Origin: Zoogloea oleivorans
GTDB lineage: Bacteria; Pseudomonadota; Gammaproteobacteria; Burkholderiales; Rhodocyclaceae
Assembly (NCBI GenBank): GCA_030157785.1
Contig: JAOAUC010000034.1
Span: forward strand, 1-60,670
Reading direction: 5' to 3'
Length of the DNA: 60,670 nucleotides
Part shown: piece by piece, positions 33,091-42,265 of the stretch
Layout of the letters: each line of letters starts with the position of its first letter
Numbering within the stretch: the first letter of the stretch is position 1
Position numbers and translations under genes: made by a program
The notes under the pieces: generated by a model
Told to the model about the DNA's origin: nothing
The model's input: the letters and a program-made list of their open reading frames with translations, nothing else
Database searches by the model: none

Positions 33091-33887
33091 GCATGAACAT
33101 CACCCTGTCCCGTGAGGACGTGGTTCGCCTCGCCGAACGCGTCGAAGGCGCCCAGACCCGGGCCTACGCCATCCCCAAGCTCACCGACGAATACCCGGAC
33201 ATGACCATCGGCGACGGCTACGCGGTGCAACTGGAACTGCGCAAGCGCTTTCTCGCCGCCGGCCACAGGCAGGTGGGCTGGAAGGCCGGCCTGACCTCCA
33301 AGGCCAAGATGATCCAGATGGGCGTCAACGTGCCCTCCATCGGCTTTCTCACCGACCGCATGTCCCGCCCCGAAAGCTCGGCGATCTCCACGTCTGACCT
33401 GGTTCATCCGCGCGTCGAGTGCGAAGTGGCCTTCGTCATGAAGAAGACCCTGCAGGGCCCCGGCTGTAACGCCGCGGACGTGCTGGCGGCCACCGATTAC
33501 GTGCTGCCGGCGGTCGAGATCATCGATTCGCGCTTCTCCGGCTTCAAGTTCGACCTGCCCAGCGTGGTCGCCGACAACGGTTCGTCGGCGCGCTTCGTCG
33601 GCGGCGGGCGGGCCCGCTATGCCGAGGATCTCGACCTGCGCACGCTTGGCGTGGTGATGGAAAAGAACGGCGAGATCGTGACCATGGGCGCCTCTGCCGC
33701 CGTGCTCGGCCACCCGGCCGAGGCCATTGCGATGCTGGTGAACATCCTCGCCGAACTGGGCGAGAACCTGCCCGCCGGCAGTTTCGTGATGAGCGGCGGG
33801 ATCACCGAAGCCGTTGCCGTCAAGCCGGGCGACAGCATCGTCGCGCGCTTCCAGGAGCTCGGCAGCGTTTCCATGCGCTTCGTTTGA
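33087..33887 (+). CDS. dmpH: 4-oxalocrotonate decarboxylase
   Basis: A 266-residue paralogue of DmpE with the decarboxylase-type segments GWKAGLTSKAKMIQMGV and GFKFDLPSVVADN. It decarboxylates 2-oxohex-3-enedioate to 2-hydroxypentadienoate and normally works in complex with DmpE, whose gene it overlaps. The start at 33087 is fixed by the overlap and by an AAGGAG site. Confidence 0.9.
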   Translation: MSMNITLSREDVVRLAERVEGAQTRAYAIPKLTDEYPDMTIGDGYAVQLELRKRFLAAGHRQVGWKAGLTSKAKMIQMGVNVPSIGFLTDRMSRPESSAISTSDLVHPRVECEVAFVMKKTLQGPGCNAADVLAATDYVLPAVEIIDSRFSGFKFDLPSVVADNGSSARFVGGGRARYAEDLDLRTLGVVMEKNGEIVTMGASAAVLGHPAEAIAMLVNILAELGENLPAGSFVMSGGITEAVAVKPGDSIVARFQELGSVSMRFV

Positions 33888-33901
33888 CGGGCCATGAACC
33901 T

Positions 33902-33923
33902 GTAGGGGCGACTTCAGTCGCCC
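33902..33923. repeat. Solitary REP between dmpH and dmpI
   Basis: GTAG plus the common 18-bp palindrome, with no inverse partner nearby. Confidence 0.8.
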
Positions 33924-33958
33924 GCTGGCAGCACCCTAACCCCGTGGAGAGAGAACCC

Positions 33959-34174
33959 ATGCCAATTATCGAAATGCACATGATGGTGGGCCGTACCACC
34001 GAGCAGAAGAACCGGGTCGCCGCCGCGGTTACCGAGGCGGTTGCGAAGAGCCTCGATTGCAGCGCCGAGACGGTGCGCATCCTGATTACCGAACACGCCA
34101 CCGACGGCTTCTACGTCGCCGGCAAGACCATGGCCCAGCGCGCCGCCGCCAAGGCCCAGGAGAAAACCCTGTGA
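33959..34174 (+). CDS. dmpI: 4-oxalocrotonate tautomerase
   Basis: A 71-residue tautomerase. After Met removal the catalytic Pro1 is exposed ([16 protein letters not shown]), and Arg residues fit the family. It converts 2-hydroxymuconate to 2-oxohex-3-enedioate. It overlaps dmpF by 4 bases (GTGA). Confidence 0.9.
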   Translation: MPIIEMHMMVGRTTEQKNRVAAAVTEAVAKSLDCSAETVRILITEHATDGFYVAGKTMAQRAAAKAQEKTL

Positions 34175-35079
34175 AGAAGATCCGTTGCGCCCTGATCGGC
34201 TCGGGCAACATCGGCACCGACCTGATCTACAAGATCCAGCGCAGCCCGGTGCTGGAGCCCGTGTGGATGGTCGGCATCGACCCTGAATCGGAAGGCCTTG
34301 CCCGTGCCCGCGACATGGGCCTGAAGACCACCGCCGGTGGCGTGGATGGGCTCCTGCCCCACGTGCTGGAAGACAACATCCAGATCGCCTTCGACGCCAC
34401 CAGCGCCTACGTGCATGCGGAAAACAGCCGCAAGCTCAATGCGCTGGGCGTGATGATGATCGACCTGACGCCGGCCGCCATCGGCCCCCTGTGCGTGCCG
34501 CCGGTCAACCTGCGCCAGCACGCCGACAAGGTGGAGATGAACGTCAACATGATCTCCTGCGCCGGCCAGGCGACGATTCCCATCGTCAATGCCGTGTCGC
34601 GCATCCAGAGCGTGGAGTACGCCGAGATCGTCGCCAGCCTGGCGTCGAAGTCGGTCGGCCCCGGCACCCGCGCCAACCTGGACGAATTCACCTACACCAC
34701 CTCCAGCGCCATCGAGAAGGTGGGCGGCGCCCGTCGCGGCAAGGCGCTGGCGATCATCAACCCGGCCGAGCCGCCGATGATCATGCGCAACACCATCTCC
34801 TGCCTGACCGACGACGAGCCCGACCACGTCCGGATCACCGAATCGATCCTGCAGATGATCGGCGAAGTGCAGAAATACGTGCCCGGCTACCGTCTGGTGA
34901 ACGGCCCGATCTACGACGGCAACAAGGTACAGGTGTTCATGGAAGTGGCCGGCCTCGGCGACTACCTGCCCAAGTACGCCGGCAACCTCGACATCATGAC
35001 TGCGGCTGCCACGCGCACCGCCGAGATGTTCGCCGAGGAAATCCTCAAGGGCAGCATCACCCTCAAACCCGTCGTGTAG
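34171..35079 (+). CDS. dmpF: Acetaldehyde dehydrogenase (acylating)
   Basis: A 302-residue enzyme. NAD-binding GSGNIGTD (about residues 10-17) and catalytic Cys in SCAGQATIP (about 130). It converts acetaldehyde to acetyl-CoA, channelled from DmpG. GTG start, overlapping the dmpI stop. Its TAG stop is part of a REP GTAG foot. Confidence 0.92.
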   Translation: MKKIRCALIGSGNIGTDLIYKIQRSPVLEPVWMVGIDPESEGLARARDMGLKTTAGGVDGLLPHVLEDNIQIAFDATSAYVHAENSRKLNALGVMMIDLTPAAIGPLCVPPVNLRQHADKVEMNVNMISCAGQATIPIVNAVSRIQSVEYAEIVASLASKSVGPGTRANLDEFTYTTSSAIEKVGGARRGKALAIINPAEPPMIMRNTISCLTDDEPDHVRITESILQMIGEVQKYVPGYRLVNGPIYDGNKVQVFMEVAGLGDYLPKYAGNLDIMTAAATRTAEMFAEEILKGSITLKPVV

Positions 35080-35187
35080 GGGCGACCGCAGGGGCGACTT
35101 GTAGGGGCGACTTCAGTCGCCCATCCGCACGGAATACCCGGCGCCATTCGCTGATCGAAGTCCGCGGGCGACTGAAGTCGCCCCTAC
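35076..35187. repeat. REPIN between dmpF and dmpG
   Basis: REP at 35101-35122 and inverse REP at 35166-35187, with a degraded extra copy at 35076-35100. Confidence 0.85.
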
Positions 35188-35230
35188 AGGCCGCCTCTGA
35201 ACCGCCACACAATTTACATCGGAGAATCCC

Positions 35231-36259
35231 ATGGATCTCAAAGGCAAGAAAGTCATCCTGCACGACATGTGCCTGCGCGACGGCATGCATGCCAAGCGCG
35301 AACAGATCAGTGTCGAACAGATGGTCAAGGTCGCCACGGCGCTGGACGACGCCGGCGTGCCCTACATCCAGGTCACCCACGGCGGCGGCCTTGGCGGCAA
35401 CTCGCTGCAACACGGCTTCGCGCTGGCCAGCAACGAGGAATACATTTCCGCCGTTGCCCCGAAGATGAAGCAGGCCAAGGTGTCGGTGCTGCTGATTCCG
35501 GGCCTCGGCACCATGAAGGAGCTCCAGTCGGCCTACGACTGCGGCGCCCGCAGCGTGCACGTGGCCACCCACTGCACCGAGGCCGACACCTCGCCCCAGC
35601 ACATCGCCTTTGCGCGCAAGCTGGGCATGGACACCACCGGCTTCCTGATGATGGCCCACCTCAACGACGCCGCCGGCATCGCCCGGCAGGGCAAGCTGAT
35701 GGAAAGCTACGGTGCCCAGACGGTGTACGTCACCGACTCTGCCGGCTACATGCTGCCCGATGACGTGAAGGCCCGCATCGGCGCGCTGCGCGCCGTGCTC
35801 AAGCCGGAAACCGAAATCGGCTTCCATGGCCACCACAACCTGGGCATGGGCATCGCCAACTCCATCGCCGCCATCGAAGCCGGCGCCACCCGCATCGACG
35901 GTTCGGTGGCGGGCCTCGGCGCCGGTGCCGGCAACACGCCGCTGGAGGTCTTTGCCGCCGTGTGCGAGCGCATGGGCATCGAGACCGGGGTCGATCTGTT
36001 CAAGATCATGGACGTGGCCGAAGACATCATCGTGCCGATGATGGACCACATGGTGCGCGTCGACCGCGAGTCCCTGACCCTCGGCTTTGCCGGCGTCTAT
36101 TCCACCTTTCTGCTGCACGCCAAACGGGCCGGCGATCGCTTTGGCGTATCGGCGCGGGACATCCTCGTCGAGCTCGGCCGCAAGAAGATGATCGGCGGCC
36201 AGGAGGACATGATCATGGACACGGCGATGACCATGGCCAAGGAACGCGGCCTGCTCTAG
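35231..36259 (+). CDS. dmpG: 4-hydroxy-2-oxovalerate aldolase
   Basis: A 342-residue class II aldolase of the HMGL-like family. Metal and catalytic residues are in LRDGMH (about 16-21) and [11 protein letters not shown] (about 197-207). It splits 4-hydroxy-2-oxovalerate into pyruvate and acetaldehyde and forms the channelled complex with DmpF. The gene order F-G supports this. Confidence 0.92.
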   Translation: MDLKGKKVILHDMCLRDGMHAKREQISVEQMVKVATALDDAGVPYIQVTHGGGLGGNSLQHGFALASNEEYISAVAPKMKQAKVSVLLIPGLGTMKELQSAYDCGARSVHVATHCTEADTSPQHIAFARKLGMDTTGFLMMAHLNDAAGIARQGKLMESYGAQTVYVTDSAGYMLPDDVKARIGALRAVLKPETEIGFHGHHNLGMGIANSIAAIEAGATRIDGSVAGLGAGAGNTPLEVFAAVCERMGIETGVDLFKIMDVAEDIIVPMMDHMVRVDRESLTLGFAGVYSTFLLHAKRAGDRFGVSARDILVELGRKKMIGGQEDMIMDTAMTMAKERGLL

Positions 36260-36299
36260 CACTACCCCCACACACAAATAAAACCAACGGAGACAAGAC

Positions 36300-37235
36300 A
36301 TGGCACTCAGAGGATTGCTTCGCCTCGGCGAAGTCGCAGTACGCGTGCTCGACATGGCGGAAGCCCGCGAGCATTACGGCAAACGCATGGGCCTGCACGA
36401 GGTCATGACCGACGCCGCCGGGCAGGTTTATTACAAGGCCTGGGACGAGCATGACCACCACTGCCTGGTGCTGCGCCAGGCGGATTCGTCGGGCCTGGAT
36501 TACTTCGCCTTCAAGGTTTTCGACGACGCCACGCTGGACGAGCTGGAGCCGAAGATCCGTGCCTTCGGTCTGCAGATCGAACACATCGAGGCCGGCGTCT
36601 ATCCGAAGAGCGGGCGGCGCCTGCAATTCACGCTGCCCAGCGGTCACATCATGCAGCTGTATGCCCACAAGGAGCAGACCGGCAACAGCCTCGGCGTGCT
36701 CAATCCGGGCGTGCTGCCGGACGAAGGGGTGATCCGCGGCTTCCGCATCAACCGGCTCGACCACGCGCTGCTCGGCGGGGTCGATATCGATGAGTCGGCG
36801 CGGCTGTTTACCGAGGTCTTCGGCTTTGATCTTTCCGAACGCCTGATTGACGCGGAAGGCGGCCAGTCGCTGGCCCTGTTCCTCACCTGCTCGACCAAGC
36901 CCCACGACATCGCCTTCGTGCTGCAGCCGACGCCGGGGCGCTTCCATCACGTGTCCTTCCTGCTCGACTCGGAAAACGACGTGATCCACGCCGCTGACCT
37001 TATCGGCAAGTACCGCATCCCGGTGGACGTGGGCCCCAACCGCCACGGTGTCACCCGCGGCATGACGATCTACTTCTTCGATCCGTCGGGCAACCGCAAC
37101 GAGGTGTTTTCCGGCGGCTACGTGCATTACCCGGATACCCCGACGCTCACCTGGGACACCACCGAGCTGGGCCACGCGACTTTCGCGCAGGACAATATCG
37201 TCCGCGAGAGCTTCCTCACTGTTCTGACGGGCTGA
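36300..37235 (+). CDS. Second catechol 2,3-dioxygenase
   Basis: A 311-residue extradiol dioxygenase in the same class as the one at 22217 but clearly diverged. Iron ligands are kept: RLDHALLGG, FHHVSFLLD and NEVFSGGY. It sits at the end of the core lower operon, so it would be expressed with the LysR-type promoter rather than the sigma-54 one. It could handle a different catechol (methyl- or chloro-substituted) or give extra capacity. Confidence 0.9.
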   Translation: MALRGLLRLGEVAVRVLDMAEAREHYGKRMGLHEVMTDAAGQVYYKAWDEHDHHCLVLRQADSSGLDYFAFKVFDDATLDELEPKIRAFGLQIEHIEAGVYPKSGRRLQFTLPSGHIMQLYAHKEQTGNSLGVLNPGVLPDEGVIRGFRINRLDHALLGGVDIDESARLFTEVFGFDLSERLIDAEGGQSLALFLTCSTKPHDIAFVLQPTPGRFHHVSFLLDSENDVIHAADLIGKYRIPVDVGPNRHGVTRGMTIYFFDPSGNRNEVFSGGYVHYPDTPTLTWDTTELGHATFAQDNIVRESFLTVLTG

Positions 37236-37239
37236 GCGC

Positions 37240-38007
37240 ATGAACGCCAACGTGCAGCAACGCGACGAAATCGCGGTTGTGGTCGGCGCCACCGGCGCCT
37301 TCGGCAATGCCATCGTCGACCGTCTCGCCGCCGCCGGGCTGGGCGTGGTGGCGGTGGCGCGCAGCGCCGATTCGCTGGCCGCCCTGCAGGACAGGGTGCC
37401 GGGGCTTACGGCTTGCGTGGCCGACATTTCCTCCGACTCGTCCATCGCCGCCATCTCGGCGGCGGTGAACCGGCCGGTGCGCATGGTGGTGCACGGCCCC
37501 GGTGTCACGGTGGCCGGCGGCATCCTGAGTGCACCTACGGCGACGATGGTGGATGCGGTGAACATCAAGGTCGGCGGCCTGCTGCGCCTGACCCGTGCGG
37601 TGGACGGTTTGCTGGCGGCGGGGTCGCGGATCGTCGCCATCGGTGGCCATTACGGCTTCGAGCCGACCGCCTACGCGGCCTCGGCCGGCGTCGCCAACGC
37701 AGCGCTGATGAACGTGGTGCGCCAGCTCAGCCTGGCCTACGGGCCGCGGGGCGTAACGGCCCACCTGATCGCCCCCGGCCCGGCCGACACCGAGCGCCTG
37801 CGCCGAGTGGCGGCTGACCGGGCAGCGCTGCGCGGCATCACCGTCGATGAGGTGCTGGCCGAAATGCTCGCCGATTCGTCCATCGGCCGCTTCACCACGC
37901 CGGAGCAGGTGGCCTGGGCAGTGTCCATCCTTCTCGCCCCGGAAGCCGATTCCATGACCGGCTCCAGCCTGATGCTCGATTCCGGCCGCCGCCGCGGTTT
38001 GCCCTGA
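37240..38007 (+). CDS. SDR-fold protein lacking the usual catalytic residues
   Basis: A 255-residue short-chain dehydrogenase-like protein. The cofactor motif is GATGAFGNA (about residues 12-20). In the YxxxK region the sequence is YAASA, so the catalytic Lys is Ala, and the upstream Ser position is in AIGGHYG. It starts 4 bp after the dioxygenase stop, within the operon. It may bind NAD(P) with altered chemistry or have a non-catalytic role. Function in the pathway unknown. Confidence 0.75.
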   Translation: MNANVQQRDEIAVVVGATGAFGNAIVDRLAAAGLGVVAVARSADSLAALQDRVPGLTACVADISSDSSIAAISAAVNRPVRMVVHGPGVTVAGGILSAPTATMVDAVNIKVGGLLRLTRAVDGLLAAGSRIVAIGGHYGFEPTAYAASAGVANAALMNVVRQLSLAYGPRGVTAHLIAPGPADTERLRRVAADRAALRGITVDEVLAEMLADSSIGRFTTPEQVAWAVSILLAPEADSMTGSSLMLDSGRRRGLP

Positions 38008-38019
38008 GGATTCCAGACC

Positions 38020-38445
38020 ATGCCTGTTGTCAATTTTCACCTCGTTGAGGGCCTTAGCACGCCCGAGCAGGACGAACGCCTGCTACTCGGTGCCTGCCGC
38101 CTGTACGCCGATGTGCTGCGCGCGCCGATGGAACGGGTGCGGGCCTTCATCACGCCGCACCGGGCGAGCCAGTTTGCGGTGGCCGGCGATCTGGTCGCGC
38201 ACAACGGCCTGCACGCCCCGTATTTCGATTTCATCGTGCTCGACGGGCGTCCGCTGGAGGAGCGCCATCGCCTGCTGGCGGGCTTCACCGACTTGCTGGT
38301 GGACACGCTGGGCGTACGGCGCGAGCTGGTGCGCGGCAGTTGCCGACGCATCGAGCCGCAGGACTGGGCCATCGGCGGCGAGCCGGCCAGCGCCTTGCGC
38401 AAGGACGAAGTCGAGGCCCGTGCGCGGGCCGCTGCGGCGCCATGA
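38020..38445 (+). CDS. Tautomerase-like protein
   Basis: A 141-residue protein beginning MPVVNFHLVEGLSTPEQDERLL, with a Pro after the initiator Met and a beta-alpha start as in the tautomerase superfamily. Length suggests a fused two-module member such as the cis-CaaD/MSAD type. It overlaps the next gene by 4 bases. A role in enol-keto conversion of substituted ring-fission products is inferred. Confidence 0.6.
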   Translation: MPVVNFHLVEGLSTPEQDERLLLGACRLYADVLRAPMERVRAFITPHRASQFAVAGDLVAHNGLHAPYFDFIVLDGRPLEERHRLLAGFTDLLVDTLGVRRELVRGSCRRIEPQDWAIGGEPASALRKDEVEARARAAAAP

Positions 38446-38876
38446 GCTTTCGCGAGGACGTGCCGGGGATTTCCTGCGACGGCGCGGCCCGGCTGGTCCG
38501 GGCGGCGGTGGACCAGGCTGTTGTGCTGGGCATTCGCATCAACGCTGCTGTGGTGGATCGCGGCGGCAACACCATCGCCTTCCTGCGCATGCCGGGCGCC
38601 TTCCTGCATTCGACCGACCTCGCGGTGGACAAGGCCTACACCGCAGCCAGCTTCGGCTTTCCCACCGGCGAGTGGATGGCCGTCATCGGCGACAACGAGC
38701 GCCTGAAGGCCGGCATTCCGCCGCGCCCGCGGGTGGTTGTGCTGGGCGGCGGCTTTCCGGTGGAGGAGGGTGACGTGCGCCTGGGCGGCATTGGCGTTTC
38801 GGGCGGCAGCGAAGCCGAGGACGAAGCCTGCGCCCTGGCGGCGCTGCAAGCCCTGGGTTTTGCCGTGCCCGCCTGA
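38442..38876 (+). CDS. GlcG/HbpS (DUF336) family protein
   Basis: A 144-residue protein with the DUF336 pattern: AAVVDRGGNTIAFLRMPGAFLHS, DKAYTAASFG and GGIGVSGGSEAEDEACA. Such proteins accompany many catabolic operons, and some bind heme or cob(I)alamin. The start at 38442 overlaps the previous stop. It is the last gene before the terminator at 38952. Molecular role unknown. Confidence 0.8.
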   Translation: MSFREDVPGISCDGAARLVRAAVDQAVVLGIRINAAVVDRGGNTIAFLRMPGAFLHSTDLAVDKAYTAASFGFPTGEWMAVIGDNERLKAGIPPRPRVVVLGGGFPVEEGDVRLGGIGVSGGSEAEDEACALAALQALGFAVPA

Positions 38877-38951
38877 CCGCCCTGTACCAAGCTGTTGCCT
38901 CCCGCGACCGACACCTTTCCTCTCCTCCCAGAATTGGTCGGTCGTTGTTTG

Positions 38952-38989
38952 CCCCTTCGCGAACCCTCCCTCGCGAAGGGGTTATTTTT
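38952..38989 (+). terminator. Rho-independent terminator of the lower meta operon
   Basis: An 11-bp perfect stem (CCCCTTCGCGA / TCGCGAAGGGG), 8-base loop, then TTATTTTT. It lies 76 bp after the DUF336 gene. Confidence 0.93.
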
Positions 38990-39015
38990 GACCTGTTTTC
39001 CCGGAGCCTGACCCG

Positions 39016-39726
39016 ATGAAGGTACTGATCGTCTTTGCCCACAACGAGCCGCGCTCGTTCAATGCCGCCATGAAGGACGAGGCGGTCCGCGTGCTGCAGG
39101 ACGAGGGCCACGAAGTCATTGTCTCCGACCTGTACGCGATGAACTTCAACCCGGTGGCCAGCGCCGCCGATTTTGGCTCGCGTGCCGACCCCGACTATCT
39201 GGTCTATGCGCTGGAGCAGCGCGACGCCTTCAAGGCCGGCACCCTGGCGCCGGACATCGCCGCCGAGATCGACAAGGTCAAACAGGCCGATCTGATCATC
39301 TTCAACTTTCCGATCTACTGGTACGGCATGCCGGCCATCATGAAGGGCTGGATCGACCGGGTTTTCGTGTCCGGCTTCTGCTACGGCGGCCGGCGCATCT
39401 ACGACAGGGGCGGGCTGAAGGGCAAGTCGGCGATGCTCGCCATCTCGCTGGGCGGGCAGGCGCACATGTTCGGGCCGGGGGCGATTCACGGCGAGCTGGA
39501 AGTCATGCTCCAGCCCATCCTGCGCGGCATGCTCGGCTATGTGGGCCTCACCGTGCTGCCGCCTTACGTGGCGTACCACGTGCCCTACATCAGCGAAGAA
39601 GCCCGCGGCGCAGTCCTCGACGGCTATCGCCAGCATCTGCGCAGCCTTGATGCCCGCGCGCCGCTGGTTTTTCCGTCGGTGGACGACTTCGACGAGAACC
39701 TGCGTCCTAAAACCACGGGGGAGTGA
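39016..39726 (+). CDS. NAD(P)H:quinone oxidoreductase-type flavodoxin-fold protein
   Basis: A 236-residue protein of the NQO/KefF flavodoxin-like family (FAHNEPRSFNAAM at the N-terminus; FNFPIYWYGMPAIMKGW about residues 96-112). It would reduce quinones by two electrons with FMN/FAD, useful where catechols auto-oxidise. It follows the terminator and begins a two-gene unit with the HpaI aldolase. Confidence 0.8.
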   Translation: MKVLIVFAHNEPRSFNAAMKDEAVRVLQDEGHEVIVSDLYAMNFNPVASAADFGSRADPDYLVYALEQRDAFKAGTLAPDIAAEIDKVKQADLIIFNFPIYWYGMPAIMKGWIDRVFVSGFCYGGRRIYDRGGLKGKSAMLAISLGGQAHMFGPGAIHGELEVMLQPILRGMLGYVGLTVLPPYVAYHVPYISEEARGAVLDGYRQHLRSLDARAPLVFPSVDDFDENLRPKTTGE

Positions 39727-39729
39727 GCG

Positions 39730-40530
39730 ATGGAGTTTCCCGAGAATCTCTTCAAGAAGCGTCTGCTGGCGGGCGACTTGCAGTACGGCCTGTGGCTGGG
39801 CCTGTCCGAAGTCTTCAGCGCCGAGATCTGTGCTGGTGCGGGCTTTGACTGGCTGCTGATCGACGCCGAGCATGGCCCCAACGACTTGCGCACGATCTTC
39901 GCCCAGCTGCAGGCGATTGCGCCCTACAGCTCGCAGCCCGTGGTGCGGCCGCCGCAGGGCGATCACGTGCTGATCAAGCAGTTGCTCGAAACCGGCGTGC
40001 AGACGCTGCTGATTCCGATGGTCGAATCGGCCGCACAAGCCGCGCATCTGGTCGAAGCCATGCGCTACCCGCCGCAGGGCATTCGCGGCGTGGGGAGTTC
40101 AATTGCCCGTGCCTCCCGTTGGGGGCGCATCGGTGATTACGCCGAAGAGGCCAACGGGCAGATGTGCCTGCTGGTGCAGGTCGAGACCCGCGCCGGGCTC
40201 GAACAGCTCGACGCAATTTTGGCGGTGGAGGGCGTCGATGGCGTCTTCTTTGGCGCCGCCGATCTGGCTGCGTCCTTCGGCCTGCTCGGCCAGCCGAATC
40301 ATCCGGACATCGTGGCGATGATCGAGCGCGGGCTGACCCGGGTCGCCAATTGCGGCAAGGCCGGCGGCGTGCTGTGCGGCGACCGCGATCTGGTGAATCG
40401 CTACCGGGAGGCGGGGGCCCGTTTCATCGCCGTCGGGGTCGATTCGATGCTGCTGGCCGCCGCCACCTCCAGCCTGTGTGCCGCCTACAAGACCGGCGCG
40501 GCCTACGAGGGGCCGGGCGGCAGCTACTGA
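39730..40530 (+). CDS. HpcH/HpaI family aldolase
   Basis: A 266-residue class II pyruvate aldolase. Family residues are present: DAEHGPN, RPPQGD, QVET and GAADLAASFG. It resembles 4-hydroxy-2-oxoheptanedioate aldolase, which forms pyruvate plus a semialdehyde. It begins 3 bp after the reductase stop. A terminal step for a substituted ring-fission product is possible; exact substrate unknown. It ends convergent with the gene at 40524, overlapping by 7 bases. Confidence 0.82.
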   Translation: MEFPENLFKKRLLAGDLQYGLWLGLSEVFSAEICAGAGFDWLLIDAEHGPNDLRTIFAQLQAIAPYSSQPVVRPPQGDHVLIKQLLETGVQTLLIPMVESAAQAAHLVEAMRYPPQGIRGVGSSIARASRWGRIGDYAEEANGQMCLLVQVETRAGLEQLDAILAVEGVDGVFFGAADLAASFGLLGQPNHPDIVAMIERGLTRVANCGKAGGVLCGDRDLVNRYREAGARFIAVGVDSMLLAAATSSLCAAYKTGAAYEGPGGSY

Positions 40531-40745
40531 GACGCGCTCCGGCGCAGGGGCGTGAGCAGCGACGACAGGCCGTTGTGGTCGAGTTCGAGCATCAGCGCCA
40601 GCAACTGGCCGAGCTTGCCGGGCGGAAATCCCTTGCGGGCGAACCACGCGAGATAGTTGCCCGGCAGGTCGGCGAGGACGCGGCCCTTGTACTTGCCATA
40701 GGGCATCACATAGGTCACCAGCAATTGCAGGTCTTCCGCGTTCAT
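40524..40745 (-). CDS. DUF3820 family small protein
   Basis: A 73-residue protein with MPYGKYKGRVLADLPGNYL, the hallmark of DUF3820 (putative quorum-sensing-regulated factor group). Its ATG overlaps the pepD stop (ATGA), so it is translated with pepD. Function unknown. Confidence 0.75.
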   Translation of the reverse strand: MNAEDLQLLVTYVMPYGKYKGRVLADLPGNYLAWFARKGFPPGKLGQLLALMLELDHNGLSSLLTPLRRSASQ

Positions 40746-42214
40746 TGCGGGGTGGCGATGCGGGTGAGGATGGCGCTGAGCAGGCGCCAGGCCTTGTCCA
40801 CCGATTCGATGTCGACCCGCTCGCCCGGTGCATGGGCGCCGCGGATGGTCGGGCCGAAGGAAACGATGTCGAGCCCCGGATACTTGGCCCCGATGATGCC
40901 GCACTCCAGCCCGGCGTGGATCACCTGCACCTTCGATTCACTGCCGAACTCGCGGCTGAACACCGACTGGCACAGGGCCAGCAGCGGCGAGGCCGGGTCG
41001 GGCGTCCATCCGGGGTAATGGCCGGAAGCCTCGGCACGGGTGCCGGACAGCGCGAAAAGGCTGATGATCTCGTCGGCCAGCGCGGTGCTGCCGCTGTCGC
41101 GCAGGGAGCGGACCATGAAGTTGCAGCTGCCGCCCCGGGGCGTGAGTGTCACCATGCCCAGGTTGTTGGAGGTCTCGACCACGCCCGGCACGCTCAGGCT
41201 CCAGCGCCGCACGCCGTGGGGCGCTGCATGCAGCGAGGCCAGCCACACGGCCTGCTCTGCTGCGGCGAGCACGGTGTCGGGCTGTGTCGGGGCGAGGGCG
41301 AGGCTGACGCCTTCGTCGACGCCTTTCAACTCCTCGCGCAGCAGGGCCTGCCAGTCGGCAAGGCTGGCGACGAGGGCTGCTGTCTGGCCTGCCGGCACGG
41401 CGACGGTGGCCCGGGCTTCGCGGGGCAGGGCGTTGCGGGCGGTGCCGCCGTTCAGGCTGGCCAGCCGCAGCGCAAAGCGGCCTTCCAGATCGCGCAGTAC
41501 GCGTACCAGCAACTTGATGGCGTTGCCGCGCTCTTCGTGGATATTCACGCCGGAGTGGCCGCCGCGCAGGCCGGTCAGCCTGATCTCGTGGCATTCGAAG
41601 CCCGCCGGCAGCGCGTCCGGTGTGCCTTCCCGCTGCACATTCACGTCGAGCCCGCCGGCGCAGCCGAGGTAGAACTCGCCCCAGTCTTCGGTATCCAGAT
41701 TGAGCATCAGGCGGCTGTCGAGCACGCCGGGCGCCAGCCCCTGGGCGCCGCCCATGCCGGCTTCTTCGTCGACGGTGAGCAGGGCTTCGAGGGGGCCGTG
41801 GACGAGCTCCGGATCTTCCAGTGCGGCCAGGATCAGGGCCACACCGATGCCGTTGTCGGCGCCCAGCGTGGTGCCCTCGGCCACCAGCCAGCCATCGCGC
41901 AGTACCGGGCGAATCGGGTCGCGGGTGAAGTCGTGGGGCGTATCAGCGTTGGCCTGGCAAACCATGTCCAGGTGAGCCTGCATCACCACGCCGGGGGCGG
42001 ATTCGCGGCCGGGGCTGGCGGGCTTCCTGATGATCAGGTTGCCGGCGCCGTCCACCGTGGCATCCAGGCCGCGGCTCAGGGCCCGGTCGAGCAGGTGATC
42101 GCGCAGCGCATCTTCGCCCTTTGACGGGCGCGGGATGCGGCACAGGGTGGCGAAATGGGCCCACACGGCGGCGGGCGCAAGGCTGGCGAAGACGGAGTCG
42201 GGGGTGGTGTTCAT
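40742..42214 (-). CDS. pepD: Aminoacyl-histidine dipeptidase (beta-Ala-His dipeptidase)
   Basis: A 490-residue M20-family metallopeptidase. Zinc-site motifs: [26 protein letters not shown] and [10 protein letters not shown]. It hydrolyses X-His dipeptides. A housekeeping gene, unrelated to the catabolic clusters either side. Confidence 0.88.
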   Translation of the reverse strand: MNTTPDSVFASLAPAAVWAHFATLCRIPRPSKGEDALRDHLLDRALSRGLDATVDGAGNLIIRKPASPGRESAPGVVMQAHLDMVCQANADTPHDFTRDPIRPVLRDGWLVAEGTTLGADNGIGVALILAALEDPELVHGPLEALLTVDEEAGMGGAQGLAPGVLDSRLMLNLDTEDWGEFYLGCAGGLDVNVQREGTPDALPAGFECHEIRLTGLRGGHSGVNIHEERGNAIKLLVRVLRDLEGRFALRLASLNGGTARNALPREARATVAVPAGQTAALVASLADWQALLREELKGVDEGVSLALAPTQPDTVLAAAEQAVWLASLHAAPHGVRRWSLSVPGVVETSNNLGMVTLTPRGGSCNFMVRSLRDSGSTALADEIISLFALSGTRAEASGHYPGWTPDPASPLLALCQSVFSREFGSESKVQVIHAGLECGIIGAKYPGLDIVSFGPTIRGAHAPGERVDIESVDKAWRLLSAILTRIATPQ

Positions 42215-42265
42215 GGTTGGATGGGCGGCAATGAGCTGCCCATTTTAATCGACCCGCAGGATTGC

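Noticed and set aside
42222..42250. Hairpin ATGGGC...GCCCAT followed by T as a terminator
   Set aside because: The T-run is on the plus strand while both flanking genes are on the minus strand, so it would not end either.
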